From: Andeanibacterium fulvum
GTDB lineage: Bacteria; Pseudomonadota; Alphaproteobacteria; Sphingomonadales; Sphingomonadaceae
Direction: 5' to 3'
NCBI RefSeq assembly: GCF_037154085.1
Contig: NZ_JBANRM010000002.1
Coordinates: forward strand, 620,001-684,000
Length of the DNA: 64,000 bases
In this document: in pieces, positions 26,796 to 34,565 of the stretch
Layout of the letters: each line of letters begins with the position of its first letter
Numbering within the stretch: the first letter of the stretch is position 1
Made by a program: the position numbers and the translations under genes
The notes under the pieces: generated by a model
Seen by the model: the letters and a program-made list of their open reading frames with translations, nothing else
What the model was told of the DNA's origin: nothing
The model's database searches: none

Positions 26796-27343
26796 CAGTG
26801 CCGACCCGGCAACATTCTCTTCAACGTATCGTCCCTGACGACATAGTGATGGAACAGCGCGGCCACGGCATGCAGGCCGATCAGGAAATATCCGACCGTG
26901 CCGATGGTCTCGTGTATTTCCTCCACCTGCTCGGCCAGGCTCTCGCTCGGTCCGACGAGGGCGGGAAATTCCAGCCCGAAGAAGGGGACTGCCTTGCCCG
27001 AAGCGCTCAGGGCCAGCCAGCCCAGAACAGGCATCGCGAGCATGAACACATAGAGCGCGAAATGAGTGACCTTGGCCAGCAGCACCTGCCAGGCGGGCGG
27101 TTCGGGCGTGATCGCCGGCTTCTGGCCCATCCGGGTCACCACCATGCGCACGATCACCAGAATAAGGACGCACAGGCCCAGCATGAAGTGCCATTCTTTC
27201 AGGCCTTCGCGCAGGTCGCTCCCCCTCGGGTAGTTTTCCCGGAGCAAGATGCAGGCATAGACTACTGCGATCAGCACCACCATGATCCAATGGAGGGCGA
27301 TCGAAACGGGCGAGAACCGCTGGGGTTGTTCGGTCGAATTCAT
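26795..27343 (-). CDS. Cytochrome b561 (CybB family)
   Basis: A 182-residue, four-helix b-type cytochrome. The first helix carries SIALHWIMVVLIAVVYAC; later His residues are in KEWHFMLG, KVTHFALYV, EIHETIGTVGYFLIGLHAVAALFHHYV. These are the haem-ligand positions of the prokaryotic b561 family, which moves electrons between quinone and periplasmic acceptors. It is the first gene of a three-gene operon ending in the octahaem cytochrome c. An FNR/FixK-like box lies 52-65 bases before its start. Confidence 0.88.
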   Translation of the reverse strand: MNSTEQPQRFSPVSIALHWIMVVLIAVVYACILLRENYPRGSDLREGLKEWHFMLGLCVLILVIVRMVVTRMGQKPAITPEPPAWQVLLAKVTHFALYVFMLAMPVLGWLALSASGKAVPFFGLEFPALVGPSESLAEQVEEIHETIGTVGYFLIGLHAVAALFHHYVVRDDTLKRMLPGRH

Positions 27344-27394
27344 TGCGGGCCTTTCATTCGCGGCGAATTCTGGGCGTGGGCAACACGGAATGCA

Positions 27395-27408
27395 TTGTTT
27401 TGCATCAA
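27395..27408 (-). promoter_or_regulatory. FNR/FixK-like box upstream of the haem operon
   Basis: TTGTTttgcATCAA, one mismatch to the TTGAT-N4-ATCAA consensus. Its centre is 58 bases from the cytochrome b561 start codon. With the usual -41.5 spacing, transcription would begin near 27360, and a CAGAAT -10 candidate falls at the right distance. Confidence 0.5.
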
Positions 27409-27554
27409 GCCTCCCGAAAGATTGCGCGACGCTGTGGGAGGCAGGGCCGTGTTATCTGTCATGGGTTGGCAAACTGTAAAGCCGTTGCCGCTGCAGCATG
27501 AATTCTGTGTGGCAGGCCGCAAAGCTGCATGCGGGCTCAATCCCGACATGCCCA

Positions 27555-27588
27555 AACAAAACGGGCGGGAAGATCGCTTCCCGCCCGT
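27555..27588 (-). terminator. Terminator of the DEAD-box helicase gene
   Basis: On the minus strand, ACGGGCGGGAAG, loop, CTTCCCGCCCGT, then TTTTGTTT. The 12-base stem is perfect and lies 21 bases after the helicase stop codon. Confidence 0.9.
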
Positions 27589-27608
27589 CCTATCGTTAGC
27601 GTCTTGGC

Positions 27609-29408
27609 TTACTTGTCCTTGCGATGCGCGTTGAAGGGCTTTTTCTTGCCTTTCCACGGAGCGGACTTGCCGCCGCCTTCTCGGTCCTGCCGGGGGGCGT
27701 GGCCCTTGTGCGGGTGCCGGGGGCGGACATGCGCGCCGGCGGCGTTGTCGCGGCCCTGATCGCGACCATGGTCCCGGTTGCGGCGGGCGGCGTCGCGCGG
27801 TGCCTCGTTCGACTGTTCGATCAGCACGCCTTCCTCGTCGGCCTCGCTGCCAGCGGTGCGTTGCAGCGCGGAACTGAACTTCGCGGCCACGGCGCGGGGG
27901 ACCTGGAAATGGGTCTCGTTCGGGGCAATGCGGATCGCGCCGATCTCGTTGCGGGTGATGTGCCCGCGGCGGCAAAGCAGGGGCAGAATCCAACGGGGAT
28001 CGGCGTTGTGGCGGCGGCCGATATTCATGCGGAACCATACCGCATCGTCGAAGCCGGGGCGGTGCTTTTCCTTCTGGGCGGCGCGGCGAGCCTCGGGCGT
28101 GTTCTCGATCAGCTCTTCCGGCTCAGGCAAGGCGGCGCGATGGGCGCGCACCAGCATGGCGGCGATATCCGCCGCGCTGCGCTCGGCCAGCAGGGCTTCG
28201 GCCAGTTCGCGGTCGGTCTCGTCCAGTTCGACCGGGGCGAGCAGGGCGGCGAGCAGGCGGGTACGGTCCTGCGCGCGGATGTCATCCGGGCTGGGCGCGT
28301 CGATCCACTCGGCATTGATGCGCGCATGGTGGAGCATGGATTCCACCCGGCGGCGGCGCGGGAAGGGCACGATGAGCACGGCCGTGCCCTTCTTGCCCGC
28401 CCGGCCCGTGCGGCCGGAACGGTGCTGAAGGGTTTCCGCATCGCGCGGAATCTCGACATGGACCACGAGGCTGAGCGAGGGGAGGTCGATCCCGCGCGCG
28501 GCCACGTCGGTCGCCACGCAGACGCGCGCGCGCCGGTCACGCAGGGCCTGCAGCGCTTGGTTGCGCTCGGACTGCGAATGCTCGCCCGATAGGGCGACCA
28601 CGGCAAAGCCGCGTTCCTGCAGGGTGGCGTGCAAGTGGCGCACATTGTCGCGCGTGGCGCAGAACAGGATCGCCGTCTCCGCTTCGTGGAAGCGCAGCAG
28701 GTTGACCACCGCGTTCTCGATCTCGGACGGGGAAACGGTGACGGCCTGATAGGCGATATCGCCATGGCCGCGCTCATTGCCGACCGTGGAGATGCGCAGC
28801 GCGTCGCGCTGGTAACGGCGGGCCATGGCCTCGATCGGGCGCGGCATGGTCGCGGAGAAGAGGAGCGTGCGGCGCGTTTCAGGCGTGGCGTCGAGAATCT
28901 CTTCCAGATCCTCGCGGAAGCCCATGTCGAGCATCTCGTCCGCCTCGTCGAGCACGATGGCGGCCAGTTCCGACAGGTCGAGCGCCCCGCGTTCCAGATG
29001 ATCGCGCAGGCGGCCCGGCGTGCCGACGACGATAGTGGCGCCAGCCTGCAGGGCGCGGCGTTCCTGCGAGGGGTTCATGCCGCCAACGCAGGTGGCGATG
29101 CGTGCGCCGGCCTTGCCATAGAGCCATGCCAGCTCGCGGCTGACCTGCAGGGCCAGTTCGCGCGTGGGGGCGATCACCAGCGCCTTGGGCAGGCCGAAGC
29201 CGGCGGCAGTGCCGCTCTCGTTCAGCAGCTCGCCCGCCATGGCGAGGCCGAAGGCGACAGTCTTGCCCGAGCCGGTCTGGGCGGAAACCACCAGATCGCG
29301 GCCCAGCGCCTCTGGTTCAAGAACAGCAGCCTGGACGGGCGTGGGCTGGGCATAGCCGCGTTCGGCAAGGGCTTCGCCAAGGATCGGCGGGAGATTGGAA
29401 AAACTCAT
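27609..29408 (-). CDS. DEAD-box ATP-dependent RNA helicase with DbpA-type RNA-binding domain
   Basis: A 599-residue helicase. Q-motif region YAQPTPVQ, Walker A AQTGSGKT, the DEAD box in VLDEADEMLDMGF, SAT, TDVAARGIDLP, and HRSGRTGRAG are in order. After a linker, WFRMNIGRRHNADPRWILPLL is a DbpA-type RNA-binding domain (~residue 460). An Arg/Gly/Lys-rich tail ends the protein. Members of the DeaD/CsdA/DbpA group act in ribosome assembly and cold adaptation. ATG at 29408 (MSFSNLPPIL) is preferred to one seven codons upstream. It is monocistronic. Confidence 0.93.
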   Translation of the reverse strand: MSFSNLPPILGEALAERGYAQPTPVQAAVLEPEALGRDLVVSAQTGSGKTVAFGLAMAGELLNESGTAAGFGLPKALVIAPTRELALQVSRELAWLYGKAGARIATCVGGMNPSQERRALQAGATIVVGTPGRLRDHLERGALDLSELAAIVLDEADEMLDMGFREDLEEILDATPETRRTLLFSATMPRPIEAMARRYQRDALRISTVGNERGHGDIAYQAVTVSPSEIENAVVNLLRFHEAETAILFCATRDNVRHLHATLQERGFAVVALSGEHSQSERNQALQALRDRRARVCVATDVAARGIDLPSLSLVVHVEIPRDAETLQHRSGRTGRAGKKGTAVLIVPFPRRRRVESMLHHARINAEWIDAPSPDDIRAQDRTRLLAALLAPVELDETDRELAEALLAERSAADIAAMLVRAHRAALPEPEELIENTPEARRAAQKEKHRPGFDDAVWFRMNIGRRHNADPRWILPLLCRRGHITRNEIGAIRIAPNETHFQVPRAVAAKFSSALQRTAGSEADEEGVLIEQSNEAPRDAARRNRDHGRDQGRDNAAGAHVRPRHPHKGHAPRQDREGGGKSAPWKGKKKPFNAHRKDK

Positions 29409-29603
29409 GGAACTCACAATGATTGGCATCGCGCATTGGCACGATGCTGGGCGTTTCTAAAGATTTGGTGGCGGCCATACGCCGGCCCGGGCCCCCATGG
29501 ACAAAGTCCGCCCAGCCAGCCCTCAATGTCGGCAGCTTCGCGGGCCCCATACAGACTTGCACCGCGTTTGGCTTCAATTGTTTTTGATAGCGCCAATGCT
29601 TGA

Positions 29604-29637
29604 AAGGAAACGGGCGGGAATCTTTCGATTCCCGCCC
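29604..29637 (-). terminator. Terminator of ahpF
   Basis: Minus strand: GGGCGGGAATC, short loop, GATTCCCGCCC followed by CGTTTCCTTT. The 11-base stem is perfect and lies 26 bases past the ahpF stop. Confidence 0.85.
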
Positions 29638-29662
29638 GCCTTGCGTATCATCGCTCGAGGGT

Positions 29663-31252
29663 TCAGGCCGCTTCGGCCACCTCTTCCGCCGGAGCATTGC
29701 GGATGATGTAGTCGAAGGCGCTGAGTGCCGCCTTGGCGCCTTCGCCCATCGAGATGATGATCTGCTTGTACGGCACGGTGGTCACATCGCCTGCGGCGAA
29801 GATGCCGGGCAGGTTGGTGGCCGCCTTGTCGTCGATCACGATTTCACCGCGCGGGGAAAGCTCGACGCCCGAATCCTTCAGCCATTCGCTGTTGGGCACC
29901 AGCCCGATCTGGACGAACACGCCTTCCAGCTCGACCTTCTTTTCCTCGCCGCTCTCGCGGTCCTTGTAGACAAGCCCGTTCACTCGTTCGCCATCGCCCG
30001 TCACTTCGGTGGTCTGGGCCGACGTGTGGATGGTGACGTTGGGCATCGAACGCAGCTTGTCCTGCAGCACCTGGTCGGCACGCAGCTGGCTGTCGAATTC
30101 GATCAGCGTGACATGGCCCACGATATTGGCCAGGTCGATCGCCGCCTCGACGCCGGAATTGCCGCCGCCGATCACTGCCACGCGCTTGCCCTTGAACAGC
30201 GGGCCGTCGCAATGCGGGCAATAGGCCACGCCCCGGTTGCGATATTCGAACTCGCCCGGAACGCCCAGATTGCGCCACCGCGCCCCGGTGGTGAGCACCA
30301 CCGCACGGGCCTTGAGCGAAGCGCCGTTCTTCAGCATTACTTCGTGATAGCCACCGGGCACCTTGGCCGGGATCAGCTTTTCGGCCAGCTGCAGGTTCAT
30401 AACGTCGATATCGTATTCCTTGACGTGAGCCTCCAGCGCGGCGCCCAGCTTCGGCCCTTCGGTGTAGGGCACGGAAATGAAGTTCTCGATCCCCATCGTG
30501 TCGAGCACCTGCCCGCCGAAGCGTTCCGCCGCGATGCCGGTGCTGAAACCCTTGCGCGCGGTGTAGATCGCTGCCGAGGCACCGGCCGGGCCGCCGCCCA
30601 CCACCAGCACTTCGAACGGCTTCTTGTCGGCAATCTTGGCCGCAGCCTTCGCATCGGCATTGCTGTCGAGCTTGGCGATGATTTCCTCCACGCCCATCTT
30701 GCCGCTGGCGAACATCTCGCCATTCAGGAAGGTCGCGGGCACGGCCAGCACGTTGCGCGCGTCCACTTCGGCCTGGAAGGTGCCGCCTTCGATCAGCGTC
30801 GCCTTCACGCGCGGATTGGTCAGCGCCATCAGCGTCAGCGCCTGCACCACGTCGGGGCAATTGTGGCAGGAAAGCGAGAAATACATCTCGAAATCATAAT
30901 CGCCGTCCAGCGCCGCGATCTGGTCGAGCACGTCCTGCTCCACCTTGGGCGGGTGGCCGCCGGCCCACAGCAGGGCCAGCACCAGCGAGGTGAATTCGTG
31001 GCCCATGGGCAGGCCGGCAAAGCGCACCTGGCGGCTGGGATCGGAAGCGCGGACGATGGCGAAGCTGGGCTTGCGGGCATCGCTGCCGTCGAAGCTGGCG
31101 CTCACCTTGTCGGACAGGGCGGCGATCTCGTTCAGCAATTCGCGGGTCTGGGCCGATTTCGCATCGTCGCCAAGCGAGGCGACGAGCTCGATCGGCTCGC
31201 GCAGATTCGCAAGGTAGGTCTTGAGCTGCTGCGTCAGATTGGCGTCGAGCAT
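29663..31252 (-). CDS. ahpF: Alkyl hydroperoxide reductase subunit F
   Basis: A 529-residue FAD-dependent NADH reductase that recycles AhpC. The N-terminal thioredoxin-like double fold has the CHNC redox pair (~residue 128). The FAD loop GGGPAGASAAIYTAR (~218), the reductase disulfide CPHC (~344), the NADH loop GGGNSGVEAAIDLA (~360) and GIFAAGDVTT follow. Length and order fit AhpF. It lies downstream of ahpC on the same strand behind a terminator-like hairpin, which would allow less AhpF than AhpC. Confidence 0.96.
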   Translation of the reverse strand: MLDANLTQQLKTYLANLREPIELVASLGDDAKSAQTRELLNEIAALSDKVSASFDGSDARKPSFAIVRASDPSRQVRFAGLPMGHEFTSLVLALLWAGGHPPKVEQDVLDQIAALDGDYDFEMYFSLSCHNCPDVVQALTLMALTNPRVKATLIEGGTFQAEVDARNVLAVPATFLNGEMFASGKMGVEEIIAKLDSNADAKAAAKIADKKPFEVLVVGGGPAGASAAIYTARKGFSTGIAAERFGGQVLDTMGIENFISVPYTEGPKLGAALEAHVKEYDIDVMNLQLAEKLIPAKVPGGYHEVMLKNGASLKARAVVLTTGARWRNLGVPGEFEYRNRGVAYCPHCDGPLFKGKRVAVIGGGNSGVEAAIDLANIVGHVTLIEFDSQLRADQVLQDKLRSMPNVTIHTSAQTTEVTGDGERVNGLVYKDRESGEEKKVELEGVFVQIGLVPNSEWLKDSGVELSPRGEIVIDDKAATNLPGIFAAGDVTTVPYKQIIISMGEGAKAALSAFDYIIRNAPAEEVAEAA

Positions 31253-31285
31253 GAGTTGGGTTCCTTTGGGAATTCGGGTCTCTTG

Positions 31286-31328
31286 AAAACAAAAGCGGCC
31301 CGGGGCGGAGGGAACGCCCCGAGCCGCT
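31286..31328 (-). terminator. Terminator/attenuator between ahpC and ahpF
   Basis: Minus strand: AGCGGCTCGGGGCG, loop, CGCCCCGGGCCGCT followed by TTTGTTTTC; near-perfect 14-base stem, 32 bases after the ahpC stop. Placed between the two genes, it would reduce read-through into ahpF. Confidence 0.85.
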
Positions 31329-31359
31329 CATGCGCCCCGTTTACACGGGCTCGAGGGTG

Positions 31360-31926
31360 TTAGATCTTGCCGACGAGGTCGAGCGAGGGAGCCAGCGTCT
31401 CGCTGCCTTCTTCCCACTTAGCCGGGCAGACCTGGCCGGGGTGCGAGCGGACATACTGCGCGGCCTTGATCTTGCGAACGAGTTCGACAGCGTTGCGGCC
31501 CACGCCTTCGCAGGTCACTTCCATCACCTGGATCACGCCATCGGGATCGACCACGAAGGTGCCGCGATCGGCAAGGCCCTGTTCTTCGCGAAGAACGCCG
31601 AAGTTCTTCGAGATCGTGTGCAGCTGGTCGCCCAGCATCGGGAACTTGATCTTGCTGATGGCCGGCGAGCTGTCATGCCAGGCCTTGTGGCTGAAATGCG
31701 TGTCGGTGGAGACGGCATAGACTTCGACGCCGAGCTTGGAGAGCTCGTCATACTGGTCGGCCATGTCTTCCAGCTCGGTCGGGCACACGAAGGTGAAGTC
31801 CGCCGGGTAGAAGAAGAACACCGACCACTTGCCCTTCACGTCGGCGTCGGTGACCTGGAAAAAGTCCTTGCCGGCCTGGAAGGCAGTGGCGTTGAACGGC
31901 TTGATTTCGCTGCCGATAATACCCAT
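31360..31926 (-). CDS. ahpC: Alkyl hydroperoxide reductase subunit C (peroxiredoxin)
   Basis: A 188-residue typical 2-Cys peroxiredoxin that reduces H2O2 and organic peroxides. The peroxidatic Cys is in FTFVCPTELEDM (~residue 48), and the resolving Cys in QVCPAKWEEG (~167). The GVDTHFSHKAW-like segment is present as STDTHFSHKAWHDSSP. Length is exact for AhpC. It precedes ahpF, with which it forms the peroxide-scavenging system. Palindromic operator-like sequence lies upstream. Confidence 0.97.
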   Translation of the reverse strand: MGIIGSEIKPFNATAFQAGKDFFQVTDADVKGKWSVFFFYPADFTFVCPTELEDMADQYDELSKLGVEVYAVSTDTHFSHKAWHDSSPAISKIKFPMLGDQLHTISKNFGVLREEQGLADRGTFVVDPDGVIQVMEVTCEGVGRNAVELVRKIKAAQYVRSHPGQVCPAKWEEGSETLAPSLDLVGKI

Positions 31927-32013
31927 CGATGTGCTCCGTTTGTCAGGATGAAACTCAGTGACGCCGAGATAGGGGCGCGCACCTCATCTGCCAAACAAAA
32001 GAGTCCGATTGGT

Positions 32014-32030
32014 TTGATAGAATAAATCAA
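32014..32030. promoter_or_regulatory. Operator-like inverted repeat upstream of ahpC
   Basis: TTGATagaataaATCAA, a perfect five-base palindrome with a seven-base spacer, 88 bases before the ahpC start. Further ATTGAT elements lie at 32039-32057. In this position an OxyR-type LysR site is expected; the spacing rules out a standard FNR box. Regulator identity is inference. Confidence 0.4.
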
Positions 32031-32088
32031 TCACAAAAGATTGATCGGAATCATTGATAAGAGGGCGAGGCTGTGCCTGCCCTCCGGA

Positions 32089-33153
32089 TCACCCCACCTG
32101 CGCGCGGTGCAGCAGCTTGTGGTCCGCCAGAACCAGCGCCATCATCGCTTCCACCACCGGCACGCCGCGAATGCCTACACAAGGATCGTGGCGGCCCTTG
32201 GTGGCCAACTGCGTTGCTTCCCCATCGCGCGTGATTGTCGGCTGGGGGATCAGGATCGAGCTGGTGGGCTTGAAGGCCACGCGTACCACCACCGGCTGGC
32301 CGGTTGAAATGCCGCCTGCGATGCCGCCTGCATGGTTTGCGTCGAATTCCGGGGAGCCTTGGGCACCGGGGCGCATGGGATCGGCATTTTCCTCGCCGCG
32401 CAGGCGCGCCGCGTTGAAGCCTTCGCCGATTTCAACGCCCTTCACCGCATTGATGCCCATCATCGCAGCGGCAAGGTCTGCATCCAGCTTGCCATAGAGC
32501 GGCGCGCCCCAGCCTGCGGGAACGCCCGTGGCCACGCATTCCACCACCGCGCCGAGCGACGATCCGGCAAGCCGCGCATCGTCCACCAGCTTTTCCCAGC
32601 GCGCGGCGGCGGCGGGATCGGGGCAGAAGAAGGGGTTGTTGCGGATTTCGCCCGCATCGAAGCTCTCGATCCGGTCCCCGCCGATTTCGCTGACATAGGC
32701 CAGGATCGTCACTTCCGGGATCGCCAGCCGCGCCACGGCGCCAGCGGCCACCCGCGCGGCGGTTTCGCGCGCGCTGGAACGGCCGCCGCCGCGATAGTCG
32801 CGGAAGCCGTATTTCGCGTCATAGGCATAATCGGCGTGTCCCGGGCGGTATGCCTTGGCGACTTCCGAATAGTCCTTGGATCGCTGATCGGTATTCTCGA
32901 TCATCAGCGAAATGGGCGTGCCGGTGGTCTTGCCCTCGAACACGCCGGACAGGATCTTGACCTCGTCGGCCTCGCGCCGCTGGGTGGTGAACTTGGACGT
33001 GCCCGGCTTGCGCGCATCGAGGAAGGGCTGAATCCACGCTTCGTCCAGCGCCAGCCCCGGAGGGCAGCCGTCAACCACGGCGCCCAGAGCGGGGCCATGG
33101 CTTTCCCCCCAGGTGGTGAAGCGGAATACGCGGCCGAAAGTGTTGAAGCTCAT
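32089..33153 (-). CDS. aroC: Chorismate synthase
   Basis: A 354-residue FMN-dependent enzyme that converts EPSP to chorismate, the last step of the shikimate pathway. Family signatures: GESHGPALGAVVDGCPPGL near the N-terminus, YRPGHADYAYDAKYGFRDYRGGGRSSARET (continuous in the gene) in the middle, and NHAGGIAGGISTGQPV before the C-terminus. The start MSFNTFGRVFRFTTWGESHG is typical. It diverges from ruvA, with ~110 bases between. Confidence 0.96.
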   Translation of the reverse strand: MSFNTFGRVFRFTTWGESHGPALGAVVDGCPPGLALDEAWIQPFLDARKPGTSKFTTQRREADEVKILSGVFEGKTTGTPISLMIENTDQRSKDYSEVAKAYRPGHADYAYDAKYGFRDYRGGGRSSARETAARVAAGAVARLAIPEVTILAYVSEIGGDRIESFDAGEIRNNPFFCPDPAAAARWEKLVDDARLAGSSLGAVVECVATGVPAGWGAPLYGKLDADLAAAMMGINAVKGVEIGEGFNAARLRGEENADPMRPGAQGSPEFDANHAGGIAGGISTGQPVVVRVAFKPTSSILIPQPTITRDGEATQLATKGRHDPCVGIRGVPVVEAMMALVLADHKLLHRAQVG

Positions 33154-33264
33154 GGCATGGGGCTATTGTCGGAAATTTCCAACATGTCCACACCCCGCAA
33201 ATGCGAGGACGATAAGCCGGCACCGGCACTAGCCATGTGCCTTGGTTTCAGGCAGGAACAAAAC

Positions 33265-33873
33265 ATGATTGCGAAGCTACGCGGCCTACTGGACGAAACC
33301 GGAACCGACTGGGCGATAATCGACGTTCAGGGCGTGGGCTATCTCGTCCATTGCTCGGCCAAGACGCTGAGCGCCTTGGGGGAGAAGGGCGAGGGTGTCA
33401 CGGTCTTCACCGATCTGCAGGTGAGCGAGAATGACATGCGCCTGCTCGGCTTCGCCACCAGTGCGGAGCGGGACTGGTTCCGGCTGCTGACCCTGGTGCA
33501 GGGCGTGGGCAGCAAGGTGGCACTGGCGATCCTGTCTGCGCTCTCGATCGATGAACTGCGCAACGCCTGCGCCAATGGCGACGCCGCCCAGGTCGCACGG
33601 GCCAATGGCGTCGGGCCGAAGCTGGCAGGCCGCATCGTCAACGAATTGAAAGACAAGGCGGGCGGGATGCCCGGCGGCTCGGGCGGCGTCACGCTGGGTG
33701 TGGTTGCGGCTCCGGCAGGCTCGGTGAGCGCGGACGCGGTTTCGGCCCTGCAGAACCTCGGTTTCAAGCCTGCCGTGGCGGCCAGCGCGGTTGCCCATGC
33801 GCAAGGCGAGTTGGGCGAGGATGCGGGGCTGAACGATCTGGTGCGGGTCGCGTTGAAGAGGGCGGCGGGGTGA
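33265..33873 (+). CDS. ruvA: Holliday junction branch migration protein RuvA
   Basis: A 202-residue junction-binding protein that loads RuvB. Start at 33265 gives MIAKLRGLLDETGTDWAIIDVQGVGYLVH, the OB-fold. Tandem helix-hairpin-helix elements LLTLVQGVGSKVALAILSAL and ANGVGPKLAGRIVNELKDK follow. A flexible linker and the small domain III (VSALQNLGFKPAVAASAV) end it. The longer upstream frame is a shadow of aroC. ruvB lies ~690 bases on, separated by a nuclease gene and repeats; ruvC is not adjacent. Confidence 0.95.
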   Translation: MIAKLRGLLDETGTDWAIIDVQGVGYLVHCSAKTLSALGEKGEGVTVFTDLQVSENDMRLLGFATSAERDWFRLLTLVQGVGSKVALAILSALSIDELRNACANGDAAQVARANGVGPKLAGRIVNELKDKAGGMPGGSGGVTLGVVAAPAGSVSADAVSALQNLGFKPAVAASAVAHAQGELGEDAGLNDLVRVALKRAAG

Positions 33874-33890
33874 TGGAGGCCATCCTCATC

Positions 33891-33917
33891 CGTCATCCTG
33901 AACTCGTTTCAGGATCC
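33891..33917. repeat. REP-like palindrome (CCTGAACTCGTTTCAGG), overlaps GIY-YIG 3' end
   Basis: CGTCATCCTGAACTCGTTTCAGGATCC with arms TCCTGAA/TTTCAGGA. The stop codon of the GIY-YIG gene on the minus strand is supplied by this element. Related copies lie at 34266-34293 and 34329-34355, on the gene's other side. Confidence 0.8.
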
Positions 33918-34244
33918 ATCCAGCCTTCCATGCAGCGCCAGCGGGGGAAGCCCAAGGCTCACCGCAAGGTCGACCCAGCCCGGATTCTCGGCATTGATCT
34001 GGTTGATCTTCCACTGCCGGTGCCAGTTCTTGAGCTGTTTTTCGCGCGCGACGGCTTCGTCCATCGTTCCATGAAGCTCGAAATAGACCAGCCGATGGGC
34101 GGCGTGTTCCCGAGTGAAACCGGGCAAGGTGCCCTCCCGATGTTGCCACAGGCGGGCAACGAGATCGGACGTCACGCCGACATAGAGCGTCCCGTAATGG
34201 CCGCTCGCAAGGATATAGACGCACGGGTTCCGTTCCTCTCTCAT
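33909..34244 (-). CDS. GIY-YIG nuclease superfamily protein
   Basis: A 111-residue single-domain protein. The start at 34244 (MREERNPCVYILAS) gives VYIL and then YVGVTSDLVARLWQHR (~residues 9-38), which is the GIY-YIG core with its conserved Arg. VYFELHGTMDEAVAREKQLKNWHRQWK carries the catalytic Glu. The compact UPF0213/YhbQ-like layout is common in sphingomonads. The substrate is unknown. Palindromic repeats flank it, and its stop codon lies inside one. It separates ruvA from ruvB on the opposite strand. Confidence 0.88.
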   Translation of the reverse strand: MREERNPCVYILASGHYGTLYVGVTSDLVARLWQHREGTLPGFTREHAAHRLVYFELHGTMDEAVAREKQLKNWHRQWKINQINAENPGWVDLAVSLGLPPLALHGRLDGS

Positions 34245-34265
34245 GCGCCTGAACCTGCGGCACGA

Positions 34266-34355
34266 TGGACCCTGAAACAAGTTCAGGGTGACGAAGATGG
34301 GGCCGTTTCGGTTCCAACCCAGCCCACCCGTCATGCTGAACTCGTTTCAGCATCC
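34266..34355. repeat. Pair of REP-like palindromes upstream of the GIY-YIG gene
   Basis: Two copies, TGGACCCTGAAACAAGTTCAGGGTGACG at 34266-34293 in one orientation and CGTCATGCTGAACTCGTTTCAGCATCC at 34329-34355 in the other. With the element at 33891 they bracket the nuclease gene. Confidence 0.78.
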
Positions 34356-34394
34356 ATTGCGTTTGAGCCGTTGGCTGAGTGATTGGGAGAAGCC

Positions 34395-34565
34395 ATGAAA
34401 ACCATAGTGAAGGTATGGCTTCCATTCGCAGCTTTGTTGACGATCCTGCTCGTCGGCGTCTGGGTATATGGAACAAATATGTGGAACTGCTATTCCGCTG
34501 GCCAAGTATGGATTGGTGGCTTCAGCCGCACAGCCTATTGCGCAGGCGTTGAGGGCTATGAATGA
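34395..34565 (+). CDS. Small membrane protein, translationally coupled to ruvB
   Basis: A 56-residue predicted protein. One hydrophobic helix (VKVWLPFAALLTILLVGVWVYG) is followed by a short tail with two Cys (MWNCYSAGQ and TAYCAGVEGYE). ATG at 34395 is preceded by GGGAGAAG. Its stop overlaps the ruvB start (ATGA), which suggests coupled translation. Local base use is more AT-rich than in the neighbours. No known family; it could be a recent acquisition or a leader peptide. Confidence 0.6.
   Translation: MKTIVKVWLPFAALLTILLVGVWVYGTNMWNCYSAGQVWIGGFSRTAYCAGVEGYE

Noticed and set aside
29414..29596. 60-residue minus-strand ORF upstream of the helicase
   Set aside because: No ribosome-binding site or recognisable content; more likely the helicase leader.
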